DNA of 64,000 nt from Edolisoma coerulescens (lineage: Eukaryota > Chordata > Aves > Passeriformes > Campephagidae), in contig VWZW01006279.1 of assembly GCA_013397115.1 (NCBI GenBank), positions 2,226,357 through 2,290,356 of the forward strand, read 5' to 3'. The position numbers and the translations under genes were made by a program. Each line of letters opens with the position of its first letter. Position 1 is the first letter of the stretch. Positions 21,869-34,200 of this stretch are shown here, piece by piece. Below the pieces are notes generated by a model. The model made no database searches, was not told the origin of the DNA, and was given only the letters and a program-made list of their open reading frames with translations.

Positions 21869-24728
21869 TAGGACTCCTTGGGCCAGCTTCAGAGACAACT
21901 CTAATAATGTCAGTGTGAATGAATGCCAAGGGGCAGGAAGGTGGGAATGAAGAGAAAGAATTGGGAGAGTACATGAAGGTTTCATATAAAGGAAGTTTGA
22001 TTGCCTTGCCACAGTGTGGGCTGCATTTCAGGAAACACGGAGTTTATAGAACTTACTTACAGCTACCAGTTTTTGTTGTGCTCAGAGAATCCATTTAATA
22101 CTTCTGATGCTGCTCTGTTATCAGTAAGAGATGTCCAGAGGGAAGTATCCTTCGGGTATTCAACAGCTGTGTATGCTGTACATGTATGAATTTTGCTACG
22201 TAACAACCTTATAGGTCTAGGGTAGTTTTAATAAAAAGAAAATATTGTCTTTACAGGCAAACTGTTTTAATTCAGTTTTCTTCCTATGTATGGCCGGTTC
22301 CATAAGCAATTAAAGCACAGAAGTTGAAGTCCCAGGACAGTGCCCAGATATCAGATCCAGATTGCACAACCCAGTAGGGATGATACAAGTGTCTCAGAGC
22401 TCACCCCATCAGCAGGCATGGAAAGAGGTACCCTCCATGTAGCTGTCAAACTATTCTTCAACACGTTAAATGTTCAGCCATGTTAAGTCAAGTTACAAAA
22501 TGCAGTGAGCAGCATTCCTGTCCTCTCTCCCACACAGGGTTCCAAGTCTTGCCCTTCTCCTGGTGAAAGACAAGACTAATAATGTATGAGCTTTCCTTTG
22601 CTGATGATCAGCCCAGAAAGTTTTGATACTTGGGTGGCAATTAACCACAGCTGGGACATGACATTACACAGATACAGTGTACTAGCTCCTAGCTGCTGCA
22701 AACGGTAAGCCATCGGAGAGCCTGACCCCTCTGTAGGTTGGCTTCGTTTCCATCCAACCAGTACCACGGTGCACTGTTTGTTTGTTTGTTTAAGCAGTTT
22801 TTCCCTCTGTGTGTCCTTATTGCTTTGCAATAGCAGTTGTAAAGGCTGTGGCCTCACTGGAGGCTCCAGTGGCAGCAAAACCCTGCATCACCTATGGGAG
22901 GGCAGTAGTGCAGAGTACAAAAGTGGCACTATTTGGGACACGGGAGAGCCCACCACCTCCTGTGACTGCTTCCCTTCAGGTAGCAGTGCTTCCACCCAGC
23001 CACCTCCCTTCCCCTGCTCATCAGGGCTCTCAAAGTATAAAAGCCCTAATGAAAATGAAACATGCATGTCATATATAACGAGGAAAGGCTCAACTGCTGG
23101 CAAAAAAAATAGTGTGAAATTACAGTATCAGTGTGAGAGGGAGAGATATGAGCCCTCATTCCCCAGGAGAGAATTTGAAAGTGCATAATTTTCTCCATTC
23201 ACAAGTGGCATTTAAGGGGCAGCTTTTGGAAGCTGAGAGGAAAACCCTGAAGAAAAAGAGCACTTACAAGTGGAGTGAATATTTCTGCCCTAAATATTTG
23301 GGACCCTTTTTCAAACCACACACTTGGTTTAGCACTGGGAGATGTGCATGCACAGCCCTGATGAACTGGTATGGTTCCTAATGTGTTTTTCTACCCACAG
23401 CTAATGCTTTATCTAGTCTTTCTGAAGACTCAACATCAAATACTTCAGGGGTTACAAAGGAAAAAAAAAAGACTAGCATACAACTCTTTGGCTGTTTTTT
23501 CCCTTCATGGAAGAATTTAGCAGTCCTGGATAAGGATAAGACTTGCTTGTGTCAGGTCTGGCTGTGGTATGGGATACTTGTCTCTCACACTTATGAGAAT
23601 ATAATTTATTTTTAAGGAGCACTTAAATATAGCATAACAATATTACCACACATCTTGCTTAAGCAAAGAATTTTTCCAATCTATATTCAGTGCCAGATAG
23701 AGCGACTAAAAAATGAGTTACTGTACCTTAAATTTCTGACTTGGCTATAGTGACAGGAAGTTAATTAGACAAACTCTGACCATGTCTTCTTGATCCAAAT
23801 CCACATTACTTGGATATATAAGAATTACCAGCTGTGTGAGAGCTCATGTTTCTGGAGGGAGTTGGACTTAAAGGATGAAAAAAAAGCTACAGGAGTGGAG
23901 AACGAGGGCCACAGTGGGGCCCAAACCAGTGAAGCAGCAGCATTTAAGCTCTTTTCCAGCTAGATTTTAACACCTCACAGTGCAGCCAGAATATGTCAGA
24001 CGCATGTCTGAGGCATGAATGCTGGCTCAGACCACGTGTAAAACTAAGCTCTAAACACAGTTTGACTTTTCCAGGTTATTCTTAATTTCAGAGAAGAGCA
24101 AATTGGAGCCAGTTGCACACACTAATCCTGATGGAGCAGACCATACATTTCATAGCCCATGAGGTTACTGACCTCCTTGACTCTGGCAAACTGCTGGGCC
24201 ATAATAGACCTGGACCTACCAGGATTCAGCAGGCCGGGCAAGAGCAGTATCAAACCTGGGCTTCACCCCAGCCATCAGAAGCAAAACCTTTGGTCAGGCA
24301 TAAGTGTTTTCTGGTGCCTCTTTTGCAAACATCAGAGTTTCTGGGAAATTATTCTTGAGAACAACTGTTATCTTATTAAAAAAAATCTGTTCTGTTCCCA
24401 CTTCCTTATCAGGAGCTGGACTACAAACTATGCCCAGATATTATATGGTCCTCTTTTCTGGTATTCCTACCTTTACACAGAGCCAAACATTTCAGAAATC
24501 ACTAAGTATCGAACAAGGAGCAGGGCAGTGTTAATATCAAATTTAGTTTCAGGTCAAAACATCCTTTCTGAAAGGGACGAGCAAACTTTGGAAGATAAGA
24601 ACAAACACCCAAAATAATGGCAACATCCCTACAAGCTGCATAATCCTTCCCTTTTCTTAGGTTAGGCTTGGATACAGCACTCAGAAAGGAGCTGGGCCAA
24701 GGGATGTTATTGCTACTACTTTCTGCAT
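21869..24728. other. Unannotated noncoding DNA, no gene recognised
   Basis: A plus-strand frame at 22,769-23,188 (139 codons) opens on a GTTT microsatellite (about 22,778-22,791), and one at 24,159-24,617 (152 codons, ATG start) has no domain. Both are treated as chance. Nothing else is recognised. Confidence 0.5.
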
Positions 24729-24850
24729 GTTATTTGTATTGCTACAGGACTCTGGGACCCCAAATGGGGATTAGGATCCTATTGAACTAGGCACTATAAA
24801 AACAAACACCACACAGACAGTTCCCTGCCCCTGAGAGCTAATCTTTGGCC
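24729..24850 (-). mobile_element. Ancient LINE 3' tail (L3/CR1-like), antisense copy
   Basis: Read on the plus strand this is the reverse complement of the family at 21,748. It runs TTATTTGTATTGCTACAGG, then CCCAAATGGGGATTAGGATC, then TTGAACTAGGCACTATA, then ACAGACAGTTCCCTGCCCC and GAGAGCT. These blocks correspond in order to GTTGGGATCAGGGCCCC, TTGTGCTAGGCGCTGTA, GACAGTCCCTGCCCC and AGAGCTTAC of the recalled consensus. The match covers the whole tail and is better than the sense copy. Confidence 0.75.
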
Positions 24851-25849
24851 ATTTCTCTGCAGCATCTGGGGATAGGGCAGGGCATAAGGAAGTGTATCAG
24901 GGTATACTGCATGGACTGGAAGTAATCTTATTTCTGTAACCCTTGTCCTTTCTTACCCTACTGCCTCTCTTCTGTTTGTTAACCTACCTTACCATCTCAG
25001 TTTAAATTTAATTTGTGAGCTTCTTGGGCAAAACTCTTTGTGTTTTTTCATTTGTTGTGTTTATTGTGTTTTTTTTTCCTTTTGCAGGATTTTGAGCCAC
25101 AAAAAATAATATACATTTTTGAAAACATGAAAGAAAACTTCCTTCCCTCCCTAATAAAATAAATGGAGATGATCTATTTAAATGTGCATCTCTGAAGTGT
25201 TATGATTTTGTACCTCTATAGAGCCTAATGTAAGCCTGTGGACCAATGAGCAACACAACTGGTATGGCAATAAAAATAAAGAAGTCTGGTGTACATGTAT
25301 ATACACACCAAGTACTTCTCCAGATGATATGCAGACAAAGGAGATATATCTGCAAAATAATTCCTACTGGTTAAACACAAAAAAAGCTGCTGCTATACTG
25401 CATTGTGATTGATAAATTGGATTTGCAAGACCCCATAAAGATAAAGCAATGTGACAGTCAAGGGAATACAATCTCAGCCTCTCCAGGACCTGGAATGAAA
25501 TGTGGACATTCTCCCTTCTGTACAGTCATTCCTTCCAGGCCAGCCTCATGCCTGCAGCATCCTCTTCCCCTGCCTACAGCCACAGCAGCTTCAGTTGTAC
25601 CAAGGGACTATTTCTTAGGAAAGTTTCTAACCTTCTTAGGCAGTTTCTAACCTTTCCTAGGGAAGAGACACTGCCTGGACAGAAGAGGATGTAAGGCAAT
25701 AGTTACAGCAGTATAGTAGGTCCAACAGCTCTGCCACCATCCGTCCATCCAGAATAACTTATTTGTGCCCTAGAAGAGGAAAAGAAAGAGGCATTTGTTA
25801 AAAATTTGTTTAAAAGGCTGTGGTGAAGAGCTGTAAACAATACGGTGTG
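24851..25849. other. Unannotated noncoding DNA with a possible further LINE-tail remnant
   Basis: TTTGTGAGCTTCTTGGGCA at about 25,012-25,030 could be a decayed relative of the same ancient tails, but the match is short. A 21-22 bp imperfect tandem duplication around AGTTTCTAACCTT is visible at 25,615-25,660. No gene is seen. Confidence 0.45.
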
Positions 25850-26450
25850 TTTACACGGACAGAGCTAAGGAGGAGGGTACAGAGAGTGTAATGGTGCAAT
25901 TCACTCCTGCTTCCCCTCCAGGCCATGCGTATGACTGCCATCTCTACAGCGACTGGACTCTTGCTGCCGGCTTGCAAACCTCAAATTTACGCTGTCCAAG
26001 CTGGCAGAGTGTGTGATAGAGTCTCCAAAGAGACAAAGGCTTCCCTCAGATTTCATTCTGCTTCTTCTCACAAAGCGGAGAAAGCAGCAGAGCAAGGCGG
26101 GGTTTGGAGCTTTTGGAGGTATATCTGCCAGCAGGCCAATGCGTGCAGGCCTTGTGAGTGCGGCCTGCCCAGGCCCGAGCCCCGCACGCCGGCGGAGCAG
26201 GGGGTTGGGAGAGCCCCTTCACAGTTCCACAGTCAAGGCTGCAAGCTATTTCGATTAGATGAGGAATTTCAAGTGGAAACCATCTGAATGTGTGTGCGCA
26301 CACCTGTGCAAAGCTGAACTATGTTTAAAGAAAACAAATGGCTTCTTACAGTATCTCTGCAAGGTCCCGTTCTAAAAGGGGGCATAAGTAACTCTCGTTT
26401 TTCCTGCCACTGCAAACTTAAATGGGATCACGGGGGGCGCGGGAGGTGGG
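25850..26450. other. Locally CpG-richer patch
   Basis: By hand I count about 22 CpG dinucleotides in this 600-bp stretch, densest at 26,140-26,200 (CCCGCACGCCGGCGG), against very few in the flanking kilobases. It is too weak to call a classical CpG island from inspection alone. It could be an eroded island, an unannotated promoter, or just a GC-rich patch. Frames on both strands (up to 120 codons) are open through it because of base composition. Confidence 0.45.
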
Positions 26451-28927
26451 TCCTGAAAGCAGAGAATCAGGAAAAACCCATGACAGCAACAGTATGAATA
26501 AATTGGCAAGATACGCTGTAAATAGCTCTGATGCTGAACAAAAATAAAACAAAAAAAATCATATTGCAGCCATTTTAAGATTTCTGCTTCCTTCTTCACC
26601 CCTGCCACTAAGCAGGCTTCTTCAACATGTGACAAGAATTCAGAAGGATGCTTGCCAAGTGTTTTCTGACCCAAATCCTAGAGGTATCCTCCATCTGCAG
26701 CAACAGACAGCTTGCTGTGGTCTGTCATTACCTTCTGTTTGGTTATCAACACCAGCTACCCTAGTTAATGAAAGACGACGCAACCACCAAAGAAAACGAA
26801 CAGACAAAGTTTAGCAGCATTTCTGGGAAACTTAGAGGAAGACTTCTCTAATCTTGAATAGGCCAGAATGCTACACAATAATGACTTAGGCATGCATATG
26901 TACATGCATTGCTAACAGCAAACTCAGATATTAGGAAAACAGGCTATATAAAGCCAGGTGAAGAGGATTTAAGGACAAGAAATGAAAGGCAGAGCTAACC
27001 ATTCCGTTTCTGTCACAACATCACACCTACCCGACTTGGCCTCTATCTGCAGGCAATAAATGTCATAGCTTGAAAGAGCCAGGCTGTCAGAAATACTTTT
27101 TCCTGTAGGACTGAAACCCAGCTACACATCCATAAAGTTCTTCTATGTAAATGTTTGCATGTGGCCCTTCACATCTAAGGTTTGTAGCAATGCATGGTAT
27201 TTAGCAAAATGCCATTCCCCTAAAGGGCAGCATATTTGTATTCTTCTAATTTTGCATGGAAATTAAAACGAACATATTTTAACATAGGAAATGAAAACAC
27301 TTTTCCCCCCAGCTAGGCACTGCTGCTTCACTATGCTGCTGCTGCTTCTGGTGGCCTGATATTTTTCTCTGCATATTCAGAAACAATTCAAATGTAACAA
27401 ACGCCCATTTACCTACCACATAAACACGAGGTGCTTAAAATGCTTGTCTTTGATAAACCATTCTCCCCTTTGAGGATCCATTAGGCCCAACATGAATGAA
27501 GCCTAAAAAGCTACTTAGAGCTTTTGGAGAATCCTCTGGATTTCCAGCTTCACATTTCAGTTACTGCGATGTTTGCATTAAGATGCTTGTCTGAGTTCTG
27601 CCCTGCAGGATTCAGAAAAAGAAAAATGTTCCTTTTGTACTGAACACAACCAGTAGGTATTTAGCTATTTTTTGTGTATTATGACAGTACCATCTGGCAT
27701 TCATCTGCCGGGTACCTCAGGAGAATGTCCCCTTCCTACTTGCCTGTATGATGCTGGCCAAAATGACAGAGTACACCAAAGGTTAACTTCCTGTAATGTG
27801 GTCTCTTGGCTTATCTGGAGTAAGACAGTAGTTCCTTTATATTCTTAACTTTGAATTTCACATGTTCTCCTGCCTGCCTGGAAAACAGGGTTGTAAGAGA
27901 TTCTTATGGGTCAGACACCTCCTAATGCGAAGCCAGGGGTAATCCTAACAAACTTAGTAACAACAATCTATAAGGCCAGTTGGCGCTGCACATGCAGAAG
28001 GAAATGTGAAATTGAAATGGAAATTTGCCCAGTTAGGTTTGCTCTATTCCACTGAAAAGCTTTGTACAGTGGAAGCATAAACAAACCACTGCTCTTAGAA
28101 GTCATGGTTCACCTGCTGACTCAAACACTCATGTCTGTCAACCAGCATGAGAGAGGCCAAGGGGACTATCTGTTTGGGTTTCTCTTTTGGTCTCAGCCTA
28201 ATTTATCTTGTCAGTTCCAAGATCTCCATTCCTTTCTTGAAAGGACTATAAAGGAAGTTTGGCTTAGCCGTGCCCTCCAATTATTTGATTATTTTTAAGC
28301 AAACAAACAAGAACTTACCATGGACCAGTTCAGATTGCCTAGTTCAGCTCCTGAGTAACTCTTGAAGCTATTTTCATCCTAGCCCCTTCCTCAAACAGCA
28401 GTTTCTTAATCCCTTTGAGGATATATACTTTAATACTCCCAACCTGCTTCTTGCAAACAGCCTTTTCAAGAGAAACAAGCCAGTCTTGAGCAATTAAGAC
28501 CTATAGATCTCCCTTCACTTCCTTCAAAGCCATTGTGGAGGTGCAGCTGAAACCCATTAAATTCAATTGAGCCCAAATGGCCCATAAGTCATATGGAAAC
28601 TTCCTCTGGGCTTTTAACAAAGAGCCTTGCTTTAAATTCCAAATTACAAACAAATTCAGTGTGTTCAGCTTTCACATAAAACATAAAAATTAAAGAAAAC
28701 ATACAGAGGAAAAATTGCATCAAATCACAGGCAGCATTATAAGAAGGCACAAGCAGCTACTCTCATTCTGAAGTTACATTCTTCAGTTAGAAATGTCATA
28801 TTAATTCATGGCAACATTTTCTTTAGTCTGGACTGGGAGCATGCTTTATTCAGTGTGTGACAAAGTAAAACTGGTGGAATTCAGGACCCTATTCTCTCCT
28901 CTGACTTTTCCTAACAATGGCTAAAAA
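26451..28927. other. Unannotated noncoding DNA, no gene recognised
   Basis: This is unique AT-rich sequence. An ISRE-like string (GAAATTGAAATGGAAA) lies at 28,008-28,023. No repeat tail or exon is recognised. Confidence 0.5.
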
Positions 28928-28980
28928 TGATATGTATTCACATATATACACATAATATGATGTGTATATATGTATATTTT
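28928..28980. repeat. AT-rich low-complexity tract (TATG/TATA)
   Basis: Imperfect TATATG and ATACACAT alternations. It opens the 131-codon frame at 28,927-29,322, which I do not accept as coding. Confidence 0.6.
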
Positions 28981-31230
28981 ATCACATATAGCTACCAGAC
29001 TAATCTCAGGTTCCTCTATAATAAGGAGCTAATAAACATTTATAGACTATATATACTCAACATTAAGTATTGCTTTATTGTGGGTCATGTTTTTATCAAG
29101 TTGACAAATTTATTAATGTGGCTTTATATTAGCACTCTCAATCTGTCTAAGATTAGGGATCAATATATGTACCGCAAGATCATAAGTCAGCTAAACACTG
29201 AAAAGATACAGGCAGATACTGAACTTGAAAATTATACAGCAAAATTGTTCTATAATACATCTTTATTCAGACCCCCCATGGGACTGGCATGCTGTAAAAG
29301 CCTTAAAAGAGCCTCTGCTTGAGGGTTAATTTCACCCTAAGGGCTCTGAGAATAACTGGAGGGCCAGATCTTTATGACTTTGTATCAATTAATGTTTTTT
29401 ACATTCTTTTTAACAAGAACTTGATGAAAAATATCCTGCTCTACCTATTCTACTTGGCACCCAAGTTACAAGTAATTAGAAGTATCTGAATCAGTTTCAA
29501 AAGTGCTGTGGAGTGATATTTTCTGAAGGTAATGGGTCTGAGAACGCAGATGTGCACACGTTCCCGGGGCACGTGAAATTGAAACGAAAAGCAGCAGTGG
29601 CTTTTGCTTTCACGGCTAATCAGGACGGTGCCAAGCACTGCTCCAAAATGTAAGGGCTTAGTGGTTGATTCCCGTACAAATCCAACGCCTTTGCCATGGT
29701 GGGGCAACACTGCCCACAGAAGGGGCCCAGGGCAAGCAGGGCACCGCTGTCTGATAATGGACTCTGCGCCACCGTGGTAGGTGAGTCAGGGTGCTGTGGC
29801 ACCAGCCCACAGTGGCTGACACATGGACTTTGCCTCCTCCCCACATCCCTGTGGCAAATCCGTTCAGCCAGCTTTGTACAGACCCACCGACAAGGGCAGT
29901 TAAGATTATTACAATTAAACAGCCAGCTCTGTTTCTCCCATCCCTCCTCCTCCTCCTCTCCCTCCCCTAGCCCCTTCTCCCAACCCCCTCATGCTGCTCA
30001 CTCTGTGACAGCCCAGCACTACTTCAACTCACTGAACTCCGCAAAAGCAAACACTTCAATGGAGCCTCATACAACAAGCATGAAGGATGACAGTGCAAGG
30101 AAGGTAGGACTGTGAAGCCAGGAGCGGTGAAAGGAGAAGCAGGACTGAATTGTGGCAACAGGGAGCAATCTGCTTCATGGACCCACATCTGAAAGGCATC
30201 AAGTTTGTTAAATTAGCAAGAGAATAGGATAGCTGAAACGTGTTAGCCTGCATCACAGAAAAATAATAGAAAATAGGTCAGCATAGGATATTTTTATATA
30301 CATAATGTACTATGTATAGTGCATTATATATATTTTATATATGTAGCAGCTTTACTCTCACCCCACTCCTTTATCAACATCTCCAGAAATTCATTGGTAT
30401 TTAAATCTATCTCACTCCTGACACAGTGATAACAGAAACTACAGAACTTCTAAGATGGATACTGAGGTCTGGGAATATTAAACAGACAACTCATTTCACA
30501 ACAATGAATTAAGTAACACTTATTGGGAAAGTTTTAGGGGTGGCAGAGAGTGGGAAGGAGAGGAACAAGCGAAAACCTAGAAAGGAAAAACGATGCTGAA
30601 AAACTGTGCCTGTTTGGAAGAAGTATGTTCTCTGGTTTATGTTTTTTCAATTGTCCTTAACTGCAGATTCCACAGGAACACTATAAATCTGAAGAATTGT
30701 GGGCAGGACATGTTGAATTTTGAGTAAGATGGAGAAGGAGAGGGGATTCATTCACTCTCTGCTGATTCCCCACTGCCAAGCAATAGCAAATTAAGACTGC
30801 CTAAGAAACCAAGTGTACTGAAATCTCCTCTTCTGGTGGATAGAAGTTATCTGAGGACAAATTCATCCCCATAGCTATAATGTGGTTACCCTAAGCTTCA
30901 CAACCCTGAAAATGGCAAGAATTAAAGTAATAATAAAATCCTCCCCAAAACACAAGCCAATTTTCTAGCCGTGTGGAAGGAAATAATCCAGTATAATTCA
31001 ACTGATGTTTAAGGGAAAAGATGGGAAATCTCAGGGAGAGTCCGCAGCATTAAACACACCAACACCACCAAATGCAGAGATGCCTGTAGAGCCAACATAT
31101 CCCCACCTCAAGCCCAGCTCTGACCCAATTTGTGCTGGGCTGACCCAAATACAGAAAAACACTGGCACCTGTCAGTCACTGCCAGGATACTTTTGTTTAC
31201 TAGCTAATTAATGAGTGCTTTTCAAAACAC
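28981..31230. other. Unannotated noncoding DNA, no gene recognised
   Basis: It contains a CpG-containing patch with an ISRE-like motif at 29,575-29,585, a pyrimidine tract at 29,935-29,990 and an AT-rich tract at about 30,290-30,345. The open frames at 29,696-30,115 and 28,927-29,322 have no recognisable domain. Confidence 0.5.
29935..29990 (+). repeat. Pyrimidine-rich (TCC)n-like tract
   Basis: CCTCCTCCTCCTCTCCCTCC and surrounding C/T runs. Such tracts can form triplex DNA, but no function is implied. Confidence 0.75.
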
Positions 31231-31263
31231 CTTTTTTTTTTTTTNNNNNNNNNNNNNTTTTTT
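31231..31263 (+). other. Assembly gap (13 N) inside a poly-T tract
   Basis: Thirteen T (31,232-31,244), then N at 31,245-31,257, then six T. Both sides are T, so the gap is an unresolved homopolymer. Its true length is unknown and the N count may be a placeholder. Confidence 0.95.
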
Positions 31264-34200
31264 GAGCAAAACCCATGACTTCTAATTTGAAAGGGGATTT
31301 TAAAATGGTTGTGATTCACGGGGATTTATGGATGTTTCCCAGGGAGTTTCAAAAGCCTGGACTTTCTTCCCACAACTCCCAGGAAATGCAGTTAAAAGTC
31401 TCCCATAGATCGTTAGTTCAGCATGTTTGGACTGGCAGGGTGGGACAATCACCTGGCAGCCTCCATCCCAAGGAACAATCATCTAGCAGCCTCCATCCCA
31501 ACACCTGCCTGGGACAGAGCTCTTACAGATGCTATCCAAGGCTGTGCCCAAAACCATTCTGCAGCATGGTTGGGACCAGCATTAACTTGGACAACAGTTA
31601 CGTGTCCTTTCCATTTCTGCACGTTGCTAATTTATAGAGAAACAGGATAGGACTGGAGACCAACAACAAATTGGGAAAGGGCAGGGGAGATGCTCACTTA
31701 GGGAAATGAACATTAGTAAATTTCTTAAGCCAAAAGCATGTTAAGGACATCATTATTTTTAACCTAAGAACTATTTTGCATTAATCCCGATTTAGCCACT
31801 GAGATTTTCAGCTCCAATTGGTTACAGTAAGTAATCCACTGGAAAGCCCTGGGTGAGGCTTTCTCACCCACCCGCTTCACACGACTCACTTCCAAGAGCT
31901 CTTTAAATGTCAGTCCTTGAGCGATGGGTTTCATACACCAGAGCCTGTTGCCTTGCACAATTTGAAGGGAGACCTTCTGTGTTTTGCTTTCCAGCTTTTC
32001 TATTCACCCTGAACGTTGCCTTCAGTGATAAAGCTAAAAAACCCCACCCTTGCTTGTTATCCTGGCAATATTTAATTCTGACAGCACATTCAGTATGCTT
32101 CATGAAATACCCTGTGACTAATGAGGTATTTGCACATAAGGGCCATATACAGTAAATTGCAGGGCAATAAAAGTAAAGAAAAACCATGAACTGATCAGCC
32201 AGCTGTTAAAATGATGCAAAATGTGCCTTATTAAATGTGTTGTGCTATACCCAGATGCTGACTAGAACTCAGCCCTCGCTCCCTCAGTAAAGCTTCACCT
32301 CAAAAAACTATAGGTCTCCGTTTCTGTTATCACACATTAGCTTTCTGCTTTTCAAATACTGATGGAAGTTCACCTCTGCTGTCTCCCTCCATTCCACTCA
32401 TCATGTAAAGGGAGCACTATTTTGATTTTATGCGTGAGATTGAGTCTGCTCCAGTGCTAAGCATCCTATCAGCATATGACCAACTAGCAAAGCTGACATT
32501 TTTGCCATGATTATCCACGAAAAGTGTTTCCTACCTCTGATTTACAAGAGCCCTATTCATGAGAAATGATTAATAGCTCACTAGTGCTGCCAAAAAGCAC
32601 ATAAATCTAGACATCCTCTATGCTCCTGACATGCCACTCATCTTGTAGATATGTTCAGATCTCTCTCTTCCTCTCTCCCGCTTATCTATGTCTGATCCCC
32701 AATGGGGACACACTCATGCTGATTAGGCAATACAGTTGCTGACTGGGACAATTTTAGGCTTATATTACTGATGGCACCCAATTAGAGGCTGCAGAAAGTA
32801 GTGTCCTTCCTGGCTTGTACTAGACAAGCATGATTAAGTGTTAAATGCCTTCTAAATTAACAGGCAGTATCACCCATGTGTCTCTTACAACTTATCAGGG
32901 TAAGAAACCAGCTCCATTGCCAAGTTTTCTCTGTTCCCAGTTAAGTCTCCCAGGCTGAAGAGTAATAGACCCGAGAAGAGGGCAAGCTGCACACAAGCAA
33001 TACACCTGACTAAGCTGATGCTTAACTTATTCAACAAGGTTTCACACCCTTGGCATTAAACACGCCTTTAAGTGCCCCACTCAGATGTGATAGATTTAAA
33101 CAAGCACTGTCTGAACCAGGGCCCATGGTATCATTCTCCATCCCCTCACCACCCCATCCCCCCAGCCTAAGAAAAGCTATTTCACAGTTCTTGAGCATCC
33201 TTCTTCTGAAGATCCTATTTTGCAATTACTAAAAAATGGATCATACCATGCCTACCCATTTTATTCCATAATTTCAGGGGGGCTGCTAGCACAGCAACAT
33301 ACACACACACACACAAAAAGCTTATTGTGCCTAGTGTGTGAAGAGACTACCAAGGTTGCGGTGCCTTCCCTATGCGTATCCACTGTGACACAAGCCTTTA
33401 ATTGTTCAATCATGTTCTACTTTACAAATAATACAGGGTACAACATGCCTTTTCCTTACCGACTTTGGTGCAGATGGGTTAAAGCTTGCCACTGGGTATT
33501 ATTTCCGTATTCAGAAAGTTCACTGTTGTTGCAATCCAGTGCATTTTTAATTTAAGATATTAGCATCCCACCTCAGAATCATGCACAACTCCCACTGACA
33601 TCTCTGGAAACCCCAGCTGTTGTCCCAGCTGTAATAACAACAATAATAAAAAAATCAATGTTATTATTAATAAAATAATTATAAAAGAGCATGGTTTTCT
33701 CTAGGTATGTTTTAATAAGATTACTGGCACCCATGCTCTGCTCAGGTTTTTCCTTCTTAACTTCCTGATGAGTAATTACTGGTCCAAGCTTACAAGCAGC
33801 TATCGTCTTTTGAGTGCACACACCCTGAATTTTGCCGGATCACACATTTTCAACAGATCCTGTTTGCAGTCATTGGGCTTTAGTACTGCACAAATTACTT
33901 CTCAAGTAAATACCTGGAAAGAATTGCAGCAATGCAAAGGGATGTCTTGTCTAGTTGGGCAGTCTTTACAAGTGTAAAGGCTGCTCCATTCTCCATATAC
34001 CTGATCTCCAAGTTATCTGGTCCTTTTCCTAAGTAACAAATGTGCTTTCATCAAAGCTTCTCAACTGCTTCTTTAAAGAGCGGAGAGGTCTCCATAATTT
34101 TCATTCCTCTGCCAAGGGTAATAAAGTTATTTGTGTTGCTTCTCTGGCCATTGCATCTCAAATCCTTTCAGAAGCAGAACATTTTGTCACTCGAAATGGT

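Noticed and set aside
22769..23188. 139-codon frame beginning with a hydrophobic, signal-like stretch
   Set aside because: The hydrophobic start is the translation of a GTTT microsatellite and pyrimidine-rich DNA. Nothing downstream looks like a protein family.
24159..24617. 152-codon ATG frame
   Set aside because: No domain, no splice context, no similar sequence recognised. Treated as chance.
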